Shown here: positions 47,896 to 55,130 of the stretch, one piece after another
How positions within the stretch are numbered: the first letter of the stretch is position 1
How the letters are laid out: each line of letters starts with the position of its first letter
From: Phycisphaerales bacterium UBA1845
GTDB taxonomy: Bacteria; Planctomycetota; Phycisphaerae; UBA1845
Assembly: GCA_002338715.1 (NCBI GenBank)
Contig: DDIR01000047.1
Coordinates: 6,192 to 70,191, forward strand
DNA: 64,000 nucleotides
Reading direction: 5' to 3'
The notes under the pieces: model-generated
Databases searched by the model: none
What the model was told of the DNA's origin: nothing
The model's input: only the letters and a program-made list of their open reading frames with translations
Translations under genes and position numbers: made by a program

Positions 47896-50454
47896 ATGTA
47901 CAGCATCAAGCAATTTAAGGTCGTCCCCGCTGTTCCCGAACCGCTCAAGGGTTTGCAGGAACTCGCATACAACCTCTGGTGGACTTGGAACTACGACGCT
48001 GCGCAGCTTTTTGAACGCCTCGATCGGCAGTTGTGGTCCGACCTTCAACATAACCCGACCAAACTCCTGGCGATTATCCCGCAGCAACGCCTCGAACAGG
48101 TCGCCAAAGACAACGCCTACCTCGCGCACCTCGAACGCGTACAGGAGTCTTTCAACGATTACATGTCGGCGACGACCTGGTTTTCAAAAGCCCATGCGAA
48201 CCATGCTTCGCATTGCCTCGCATACTTTTCGATGGAATTCGGGCTGCACGAATCGCTGCCCGTCTACTCCGGTGGATTGGGTTGTCTCGCGGGCGACCAC
48301 ATGAAGTCGGCCAGCGACCTGGGCGTCCCGCTTTATGGCGTCGGTCTGCTCTATCATCAGGGATACTTCCAGCAGTTCCTTTCGAACGACGGCTGGCAGT
48401 TTGAAGATTACCCCGAACTCGAATTGCACAACCTGCCAATTCGACTCGTTCGCGACAACAAGAATGCCCCCCTCAAGGTTTCGTTCCCGGTCGGTGATCG
48501 AAACGTGACAGCCCAGGTGTTTGAAGTCTCGGTTGGACGGGCGCGCCTCTTCATGCTGGACACCTCGCTTCCCGAAAACGATCCCAACGATCGCAACATC
48601 ACCACGCGCCTTTATGGCGGTGATCAGGAAATGCGCATCCGCCAGGAAGTCGCGCTTGGCTTTGGCGGCGTTCGCGCACTGCGGGCGATGGGTCTGGAAC
48701 CCTGCGTCTACCACATGAACGAAGGCCACTCCGCATTCCTCGCCCTTGAACGCATAGGCCACCTCGTTGAAAACGCAGGTTTGTCCTATTCCCAGGCGCT
48801 GGAAGCCGTCGCCGGGTCGACCATCTTCACAACCCACACGCCAGTCCCCGCGGGCATCGATACCTTCCCGCACGAACTGGTGACGCGATACCTTCAGCCG
48901 TACGTCCAGCGAATCGGGGCCAGCATGGATGACATCATCGCGCTCGGACAATCCGAAACCGTGCCCGATCCAAAGAAACCGTTTTCGATGGCAACCCTCG
49001 CCCTCCATTTGTCGCGTTATAGCAACGGCGTCAGCAAAGTACATGGCCGCGTCGCCCGCGAAATGTGGCAAGGCAATTGGCCCAACGTTCCCGTCGCCGA
49101 AGTACCGATCACGTCGGTGACCAACGGCGTTCACGTACGGTCATGGTTGTCACCGGATCTCGAGCGACTGTTCGAACGTTACCTCGGCCCCGACTGGACG
49201 GAGAATCCCGACGATGGCGACATCTGGAACCTCGTCGATGACATTCCCGACGCCGAACTGTGGCTCGCCCACGAACGCCGTCGTGAACATTTGATCGTTG
49301 CAGCCCGTGCCCACCTGCGCAAACAGGCGATCAACCGCGGTGCATCACCCGCGCGGGTGGCTGAGACAGACGAACTGCTCAATCCCGAAGCGCTGACCAT
49401 CGGTTTCGCCCGGCGCTTCGCCCCATACAAGCGTGCGACGCTTCTGCTGACCGACGAAAAACGCCTGCTCAAAATTCTGTCGAGCACCGATCGTCCCGTG
49501 CAGTTTGTCTTCGCCGGTAAGGCCCACCCGCGCGACAACCTCGGTAAAGAACTCATCAAGCGTCTCGTGCAGTTCGCCCGCAACTCGAACCTGCACCATC
49601 GCTTCGTCTTCATCGAAAACTACAACATGGCCATCGCCCGCTTCCTCGTGCAGGGTGTGGACGTGTGGATGAACACGCCGACCAAACCGCTCGAAGCCAG
49701 CGGCACCAGCGGCATGAAAGTCGCGCCGAATGGAGGCATCAACTTCTCGGTGCTCGATGGTTGGTGGGCGGAGGCGTATGCCGGTCACAACGGTTGGACG
49801 ATCGGCGACGACCGCATCTACGACAGCGCCGAGTACCAGGATCAGGTCGAAAGCGAATCGATCTATGAAACGCTCGAACGCGAGATCATTCCGGAATTCT
49901 ACGACCGCTCTGCCGACGGACTGCCGCGCAAGTGGATCAAGCGCATGAAGGAATCGATGCGAAGCTGCACGGCTCAGTTCAGCGCCGCCCGCATGGTGCG
50001 CGAATATGTCAATCGATTGTACGTCCCGGCGATGAAGAATGGCCTCCACCTGACGGAAAAGAAATACGAAGCGGCAAAGCAGTTAGCCGAGTGGAAGACC
50101 CGCATCGCCAATCAGTGGAAGAACGTCGCGATCGAATCCTTCGACGCGGTTGAATCCGGCGATGTCAAAGTTGGCTCGAAGATGAAGGTCAAAGCCGCCG
50201 TGCGTTTGGGCGACGTCAACCCGGATGAGGTGTCGGTCCAGTTGTATCACGGTCCCAAGCCGTCAAACGGCGCCATCGAAAACGGCGAAGTCGTCACGAT
50301 GTCATTGGAATCGAAAAACGGCGACGGCATCGGCCACTTCGCAGGCGAACTCCCCTGCCGCCGAAGCGGTGAACACGCCTACGCAGTAAGGGTGTTGCCA
50401 AAGATGCCAGACGTATCAGATCAATACGACCTGAACCTGATCCAATGGGCGTAG
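47896..50454 (+). CDS. glgP: Alpha-glucan (glycogen/maltodextrin) phosphorylase
   Basis: An 852-residue GT35 phosphorylase that releases glucose 1-phosphate from alpha-1,4-glucans. It is of the form with an N-terminal extension (DUF3417-type: LKGLQELAYNLWWTWNYDAAQLFERLD). The PLP-binding Lys608 is in EASGTSGMKVAPNGG. Other catalytic landmarks are SMEFGLHESLPVYSGGLG, NEGHSAFL, THTPVPAGIDTF and GFARRFAPYKRA. The C-terminal 130 residues form a beta domain typical of this subfamily. Its TAG stop is the TAG of a palindromic repeat that begins one base before it. No other glycogen gene is adjacent. Confidence 0.95.
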   Translation: MYSIKQFKVVPAVPEPLKGLQELAYNLWWTWNYDAAQLFERLDRQLWSDLQHNPTKLLAIIPQQRLEQVAKDNAYLAHLERVQESFNDYMSATTWFSKAHANHASHCLAYFSMEFGLHESLPVYSGGLGCLAGDHMKSASDLGVPLYGVGLLYHQGYFQQFLSNDGWQFEDYPELELHNLPIRLVRDNKNAPLKVSFPVGDRNVTAQVFEVSVGRARLFMLDTSLPENDPNDRNITTRLYGGDQEMRIRQEVALGFGGVRALRAMGLEPCVYHMNEGHSAFLALERIGHLVENAGLSYSQALEAVAGSTIFTTHTPVPAGIDTFPHELVTRYLQPYVQRIGASMDDIIALGQSETVPDPKKPFSMATLALHLSRYSNGVSKVHGRVAREMWQGNWPNVPVAEVPITSVTNGVHVRSWLSPDLERLFERYLGPDWTENPDDGDIWNLVDDIPDAELWLAHERRREHLIVAARAHLRKQAINRGASPARVAETDELLNPEALTIGFARRFAPYKRATLLLTDEKRLLKILSSTDRPVQFVFAGKAHPRDNLGKELIKRLVQFARNSNLHHRFVFIENYNMAIARFLVQGVDVWMNTPTKPLEASGTSGMKVAPNGGINFSVLDGWWAEAYAGHNGWTIGDDRIYDSAEYQDQVESESIYETLEREIIPEFYDRSADGLPRKWIKRMKESMRSCTAQFSAARMVREYVNRLYVPAMKNGLHLTEKKYEAAKQLAEWKTRIANQWKNVAIESFDAVESGDVKVGSKMKVKAAVRLGDVNPDEVSVQLYHGPKPSNGAIENGEVVTMSLESKNGDGIGHFAGELPCRRSGEHAYAVRVLPKMPDVSDQYDLNLIQWA

Positions 50455-50476
50455 GGTGCGGCTAGCCGCACCTGTT
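50451..50476. repeat. Palindromic GTAGGGTGCG repeat, copy R3
   Basis: GTAG, GGTGCGGC-TA-GCCGCACC, CTGTT. Same family as R1 and R2. The TAG at 50452-50454 is the glgP stop codon. Confidence 0.85.
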
Positions 50477-50497
50477 AAGAACAGGGATATCAAAACC

Positions 50498-50572
50498 GTA
50501 GGGGGCGTCCCGGACGCACCTGTTGAAACCGCAATCCTACGAATACGTAAGGCGCACCTACGCGCACTTGCT
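50498..50572. repeat. Two further palindromic repeat copies, R4 and R5
   Basis: R4 (50498-50525): GTAGGGGGCGTCC-CGGACGCACC-TGTTG, with the inner sequence changed from GGC/GCC to GTCC/GGAC. R5 (about 50546-50572): CGTAAGGCGCACCTACGCGCACTTGCT, degenerate. R5 overlaps the last bases of the minus-strand zinc-ribbon gene. Confidence 0.7.
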
Positions 50573-51053
50573 AGCGCCGCCCCATCGGCACCGCGCCACA
50601 TTCCGGACAACGGTTGGCATCAAGCGAACAACGAATATCGTACCCGCAACGCACGCAATACCCCGGAACGCAGCGCCGGGCAACCAGCGTCAACGCCGGT
50701 ACCGAAACAACCCCAGCCACCAACGCCGGTATGAACGCCTCGTTGATCCAGCGCCCCAATCCGATCAATGCAAAGGGTATCAACACGGCCACTACCAACC
50801 CGAGAATCAACCCAAACCGCATCGGCCCGAACAAACCCGCTGCCTTTTGCTGAAACATGCGCAATGATCGAAACTGTCGTGTGATCACTGCTGTAGCAAG
50901 CGCCACCAATGTTGGCGCACACACGACCAAGACAATTCTAAGCAACAGTCGATCCGGGAAGTTTCGGACGAACGGGGTTTGCGATTGAATAACTTCCAAA
51001 AGAATGATTGCAGCGAACACCGAACCGAATCCGATTCCGAAACGCAGCATCAT
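50571..51053 (-). CDS. Membrane protein with C-terminal zinc ribbon
   Basis: A 160-residue protein with four hydrophobic segments (about residues 4-20, 38-58, 79-99 and 107-125) and a four-Cys zinc ribbon at the end (YCVRCGYDIRCS...CPECGAVP). The CGYD-CPECG ending is shared with the gene at 33374, though the membrane parts differ. Its ATG overlaps the stop of the preceding gene (ATGA), making a two-gene unit. The function is unknown. Confidence 0.7.
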   Translation of the reverse strand: MMLRFGIGFGSVFAAIILLEVIQSQTPFVRNFPDRLLLRIVLVVCAPTLVALATAVITRQFRSLRMFQQKAAGLFGPMRFGLILGLVVAVLIPFALIGLGRWINEAFIPALVAGVVSVPALTLVARRCVPGYCVRCGYDIRCSLDANRCPECGAVPMGRR

Positions 51054-51634
51054 TCAGCACCGTGATCCGAGCTAGTTCGCACCCGATCCGGATGGTCTCC
51101 TGATGTTTCGGCGCTGGATTGGGTGGCTTGAGAACCTGATGAGTTGTTGGAGCCATTGACGATTTGGTTCCAATTGGCCGGGACGACCATCGAACCCATG
51201 ATCGGACCAGGAACCAATCTCGGACTTAGTCGATCGCAAATCGGTGCAAATGCCTTAAGTCCACGTAGCTCTGCTGTACGCCGCGACCCTCCGCCGTTTG
51301 AAATCGCAAACGCCGTCCCAATCAAAGCACTAAACGCACCAACAACACACGCTGCGATCCAGCGAAGTCGGCGGCGTACGAGCCCCCTACCCACCGGGCA
51401 GTCGCGGGTGATCATCGTACCATCAGCCCGGGCGTAGAACCGAACGCAGAGCCGGCCTTCGTTGTTGCGAATCAGCTCTTCGGCTTCCGTGCGATTCATC
51501 TCGGACAGGTTGTAGACGTTCAGGTCGCAGCGATCGCAATGTCGCACGCGTTCATCACCGCTCATGTCTGCCCACGACTCATGACAAGGCGACGCCACCC
51601 GAACACGCTGCAGAACACTGATAGGTTGTCTCAT
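51050..51634 (-). CDS. Conserved Cys-motif protein with one membrane segment
   Basis: A 194-residue protein. Residues about 14-82 have a striking pattern: PCHESWADMSGDERVRHCDRC, then VYNLSEMNRTEA, then LCVRFYARADGT and TRDCPVG. Cys17, Cys33, Cys36, Cys63 and Cys79 could bind metal. I recall a similar C-x2-SW-x2-M...RfC-x2-C...NLSxM...CgRf layout in uncharacterised proteins from several phyla, including Bacteroidetes; no function is known to me. A hydrophobic segment follows at about 91-110, with a Ser/Asn-rich C-terminal tail. Coupled by ATGA overlap to the zinc-ribbon membrane protein gene. Confidence 0.7.
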   Translation of the reverse strand: MRQPISVLQRVRVASPCHESWADMSGDERVRHCDRCDLNVYNLSEMNRTEAEELIRNNEGRLCVRFYARADGTMITRDCPVGRGLVRRRLRWIAACVVGAFSALIGTAFAISNGGGSRRTAELRGLKAFAPICDRLSPRLVPGPIMGSMVVPANWNQIVNGSNNSSGSQATQSSAETSGDHPDRVRTSSDHGAE

Positions 51635-51803
51635 GGATCGGCCCCACTGGTAGCAAACTCATCGACCTGCAATACGATGACAATCAGACGCAATGAAAGG
51701 CCCAAAGGTTCCAACTGTCCAAACAAATCCTTCTACCCAAGAGCCAAATCGCGGTTTCGACCCCCAGGAGCCAGCCCCAAACGATCGATAAAAGCAAGAC
51801 TGT

Positions 51804-51829
51804 ATGGTGCGTCCGGAACGCACCTTACG
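51804..51829. repeat. Palindromic GTAGGGTGCG-family repeat, copy R6 (inverted)
   Basis: ATGGTGCGTCC-GGAACGCACCTTACG, nine bases past the end of the minus-strand gene at 51838. Orientation is opposite to R3 and R4. Confidence 0.75.
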
Positions 51830-51837
51830 GGCATCCA

Positions 51838-52347
51838 TCAATTTCGTGGCGTAATCTCGTTAACGTCCTTGCCCTGTGTTGATCGAACAAGAATCACACC
51901 ATCTCCGTTCTTCTGAGCACTGGCGATGATTGTCGGCAGCATCTTGTTCGATAGTAGTTTGAGCATTCCACCATTGACATCACCTTCACGCAGTTCAGCG
52001 CTGAGTGTGCCCGACTTCGAAAAAACCGCCAGCCCGGCTTGACCGAAGTCGCCCTGACCAATCGCAAGAAGTGGCTTGCCATTCGCATATGAGTACGCGC
52101 AGCGCACGGTTCCAGCCGCATCCGAGTCAATACGACAAATCACGGCATCTGAGTCGTTGACAATCTCAAGCGCCTTCGCGCGAACGAGTTTGACGGGAGC
52201 CTTGTCATCGGCATGGTCGGTTCCGCCTGCATCATTCAACCCAAGCATGAGCGAAGTCATGACAACCGCACCGATTGAAAGGGCGGCGATCTTCCAATTC
52301 CGTACGCTTCGTTCCAAACGAGCAATTCGAACTTCAATGGTCATCAT
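51838..52347 (-). CDS. Membrane-anchored protein of unknown function
   Basis: A 169-residue protein. ATG 52347 is preferred because AAAGG precedes it by five bases; a GTG at 52353 is two codons upstream. An N-terminal anchor (WKIAALSIGAVVMTSLMLGL, about 18-37) is followed by a beta-rich outer domain: KALEIVNDSDAVICRIDSDAAGTV, KPLLAIGQGDFGQAGLAVFSKSG, and so on. The rhythm of short strands with Gly turns suggests a repeat-built beta structure. No family was recognised. Lies between two inverted-orientation palindromic repeats (R6, R7). Confidence 0.65.
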   Translation of the reverse strand: MMTIEVRIARLERSVRNWKIAALSIGAVVMTSLMLGLNDAGGTDHADDKAPVKLVRAKALEIVNDSDAVICRIDSDAAGTVRCAYSYANGKPLLAIGQGDFGQAGLAVFSKSGTLSAELREGDVNGGMLKLLSNKMLPTIIASAQKNGDGVILVRSTQGKDVNEITPRN

Positions 52348-52371
52348 CGTCACCTTTCAAAGCCAAGCCAT

Positions 52372-52402
52372 CAACAGGTGCGTCCGAGACGCACCCTACG
52401 TC
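52372..52402. repeat. Palindromic GTAGGGTGCG-family repeat, copy R7 (inverted)
   Basis: CAACA, GGTGCGTC-CGA-GACGCACC, CTACGTC. It lies seven bases after the stop of the minus-strand kelch protein gene and 25 bases before the 51838-52347 gene start. Confidence 0.8.
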
Positions 52403-52408
52403 ACTACG

Positions 52409-53851
52409 TCACTCCGTCCCTCCAACCCCATACCCCTCGACAAACGTACCAAAATCAACCAAATCAACATCACCATCCAAATCAAAATCCGACGTCTTCA
52501 AATCCAGATGAACACAATCCGGCGGTTTAACTGTCGATTCCGGTCCGGTCAAACACGGCGCGAATCGTTCGTAGTCATCGCCATCGACATCACCATCATT
52601 ATCGAGATCGCCGAGCAGACACTGCTCCGAGTCGCTCAGCGTAAACAGTTCCGTATTCGCCGACGGAAATTCCTGCCCGAGAAACGGTATCCCCCCGCCG
52701 ACGATCAACAGTTCGCACGCACCCAGCGGCACGGTGACGAAATCGTCGTGCAGGTTGATCATCATTCCGTCAGCCAACCACACTTCCGCCGACGCGTCAA
52801 AGATCGCCACGTAATTCAACACCGTATCCACACCGCCCTGCTCCTGCTCACCGCCGAAGATCGCGATTCGGTCGGCGAACCGAACGATCTGATGGTCCGC
52901 GATCCCGCCCGCGCGGTTCGGCACGTCGGCCACCGGGGTCATCACGTCTGCCACCGGGTCGTACAGATACGCATTCGCCACGGTGTTGCCCGTCGATGGC
53001 CGCTGCCCACCCGCGATGAACACGCGGCCGTCAGCCAATGCGATCGCGGCTAAGTCGTCGACACCGACAGACAACGTCGATGTCATCAGTTGGCTGGTTT
53101 CAAGCAAAGGGTTCAGAAGTTCCAGACTCGCCGGTGCGGAGCCGCTTCCGCCGATCAGCAGCACACGATCATCGCCCACCGCTCCGCCAAAGTCTGCTAG
53201 CAGGACAGCCGCATGCGCCTTGCGCGACGCATTCAACGGGAAGTTGCTCGACCAGGTGTCATCTGTTGGGTCAAGAATCTGCCAAGACGATCCGCCCGCC
53301 ACGACCACCCGCCCATCGGGCAGCAGCGTCGCCGTGTGCATCGAACGAGCGGCGGCCATGCTTGGCCCGACCGACATCTCACCGGTCCACGGGTCGAATA
53401 TCTCGACGCCATCGAACGAAGTGCCGGGGCTCGTCCCCATCGCGTTAACATCGCCGCCGGTGATCAACACACGTCCGTCGTGCAGCGTCGTCTGGGTATG
53501 GCTGCTACGCGCGGTGTTTAGTGACACGACCACGGGCCCGCTGCCATCGAGCGGTTCGTAGAGCGAACTGAACGTTTGTGAATCGGGATCAAAAAACGAA
53601 ACGTCGCTGCGTGAGATCAACGTCGGCGGAAGGATGCTGAGGTTAAGCCCGCCGGAAATCATCACCGGCCCAGAAAGCAACCGCCCACCCGCATGAAAAT
53701 AACGGGCCACCACATCCGAACCCGTCCCGGTAAACGCCCCGCCATCCACCTGACAAGCCGCATTCATCGGAAACGCCCAGATGGCGGCCACCGCAAGCAA
53801 ACGGCGAATCCAACCGGATTTCTTCAATGCAAAAAGCAACGCAACCCTCAT
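52409..53851 (-). CDS. Secreted kelch-repeat protein with dockerin-like tail
   Basis: A 480-residue protein with a signal peptide (LLAVAAIWAFPMNAACQ). Residues about 50-400 are kelch/galactose-oxidase-type beta-propeller blades, each with DGRVLITGG or DGRVVVAGG followed by a D-P-x-T/A-x-x-W phrase. The tail carries two Ca-binding loops (DLDNDGDVDGDDYERF, DFDLDGDVDLVDFGTF) separated by a Cys-containing linker, the usual planctomycete ending. The copper ligands of galactose oxidase were not recognised, so a binding role is likelier than oxidation. Its ATG overlaps the stop of the upstream HAF-repeat gene (ATGA). Confidence 0.82.
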   Translation of the reverse strand: MRVALLFALKKSGWIRRLLAVAAIWAFPMNAACQVDGGAFTGTGSDVVARYFHAGGRLLSGPVMISGGLNLSILPPTLISRSDVSFFDPDSQTFSSLYEPLDGSGPVVVSLNTARSSHTQTTLHDGRVLITGGDVNAMGTSPGTSFDGVEIFDPWTGEMSVGPSMAAARSMHTATLLPDGRVVVAGGSSWQILDPTDDTWSSNFPLNASRKAHAAVLLADFGGAVGDDRVLLIGGSGSAPASLELLNPLLETSQLMTSTLSVGVDDLAAIALADGRVFIAGGQRPSTGNTVANAYLYDPVADVMTPVADVPNRAGGIADHQIVRFADRIAIFGGEQEQGGVDTVLNYVAIFDASAEVWLADGMMINLHDDFVTVPLGACELLIVGGGIPFLGQEFPSANTELFTLSDSEQCLLGDLDNDGDVDGDDYERFAPCLTGPESTVKPPDCVHLDLKTSDFDLDGDVDLVDFGTFVEGYGVGGTE

Positions 53852-55029
53852 CGTAAACCAGTTCGCCTCTTAAATACAACCATGGCAACAATGGTTACGA
53901 ATGAAAGCGTGCCTGGTTCTGGAAGTCTGACGACAAACGCAGTTGCGTAGCTTCGATCATTTGAATTGTATCCGATACCTGCAATCGTCTGACCATCATC
54001 GGATATCGCCGTCGCAACCTCAAGGAACCATCCGTCTAGATCAATGCCGTAATCTTCGGTCAGTACGTCATCGAGAAAGCGCATTCCATTAGTGTCGTCC
54101 CAGATGAAAGCCGATCCACACGAACCGCAGCCTTGGTTACTAATGCCCAATCCCACCACTACCGAACCGTCGCCTGATACGGCCAGCGCTTGGCTGTCCG
54201 CCTCCGCTCCCGGCAAGTCACCCAATCCCGTTATCACACCGTCGCGCCAAATCGACGCCTCGGCATAGATGCTTGTTCCTGAAGTACCCCAACCAACGAT
54301 CGTTGAACCGTCGGCCGAAACCGCGTTAGCTCGACTCCCGAAGTTGCCGCCGGGCAAGTCGCCCAAGCCGGTCATCATGCCGTTCTTGTAAACAAACGCT
54401 TCTTGTCCGGCTTCTGAGTGACCTGTTCCCACTATCACCGAGGCATCCGGTGTAATATCATTTGCTATACTTTCGAATTCTCCGCCCGGAAGATCACCTA
54501 GTCCAGACAGGTTACCGCCCCAAACAAATGCTTGATTGCCCTGCCCTACATTCTTTTGGCCGACAATTGTTAGGTTGGCGGACGTCGCCATTGCGACGCC
54601 TCCATGGGAATCACTGGTCAATATGTTGATATCGTACGGACCTTCACCATCTACCCAAATCGCCGGTGAGGTTCCATAGTCCCATGTTGCCGAGCCAACG
54701 ACGTATCGCCCATCGGGTGAAAGATCGTGTGCAACACTAAAAGGTTCGTCATATGGATAGTCTGTATTCCCTGGTGCATCGCCCAAACCTGTTAGCGTCC
54801 CAGATTGCCACACAAAAGCCTCACTCGTCCAAGGATAGTTGGTTGTGCTTCCCCCAACCGCAATCGAACCGTCCGGTGTCAAAGCGCGTGGCCAACTCCG
54901 TGGAACACCCCATTGGTTGTTAAGAGTACCGATGTTGTAGATTCCGGGGGCGAGTTCTGCATCTGCCACATCAACAATTATTAAAGGCGTGGCAATCGCC
55001 GCAAGCAAAAGCACGAAGTTGCATCGCAT
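53848..55029 (-). CDS. HAF-repeat PEP-CTERM protein
   Basis: A 393-residue protein from ATG 55029 (GGAGG eight bases upstream; signal FVLLLAAIATPLIIVDVADA). The body is made of HAF-type repeats of about 55 residues: GLGDLPGGxFxSxANAVSADGSTIVGxG...EAFxWxxG, a probable beta-propeller. It ends PEPGTLSFVTIVAMVVFKRR, a PEP-CTERM sorting signal (PEP, hydrophobic segment, basic end) used by exosortase systems for surface attachment. No exosortase gene is in the window. Overlaps the start of the kelch gene by four bases. Confidence 0.85.
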   Translation of the reverse strand: MRCNFVLLLAAIATPLIIVDVADAELAPGIYNIGTLNNQWGVPRSWPRALTPDGSIAVGGSTTNYPWTSEAFVWQSGTLTGLGDAPGNTDYPYDEPFSVAHDLSPDGRYVVGSATWDYGTSPAIWVDGEGPYDINILTSDSHGGVAMATSANLTIVGQKNVGQGNQAFVWGGNLSGLGDLPGGEFESIANDITPDASVIVGTGHSEAGQEAFVYKNGMMTGLGDLPGGNFGSRANAVSADGSTIVGWGTSGTSIYAEASIWRDGVITGLGDLPGAEADSQALAVSGDGSVVVGLGISNQGCGSCGSAFIWDDTNGMRFLDDVLTEDYGIDLDGWFLEVATAISDDGQTIAGIGYNSNDRSYATAFVVRLPEPGTLSFVTIVAMVVFKRRTGLR

Positions 55030-55130
55030 GACTGAAACCTCCACTAAATTCCTACCCAATCGCGGAACTGCAACTTTTACATTGTAACAATATCAAAAAG
55101 TAAAAAGCACCGGGCAATACTCTAATTGGC

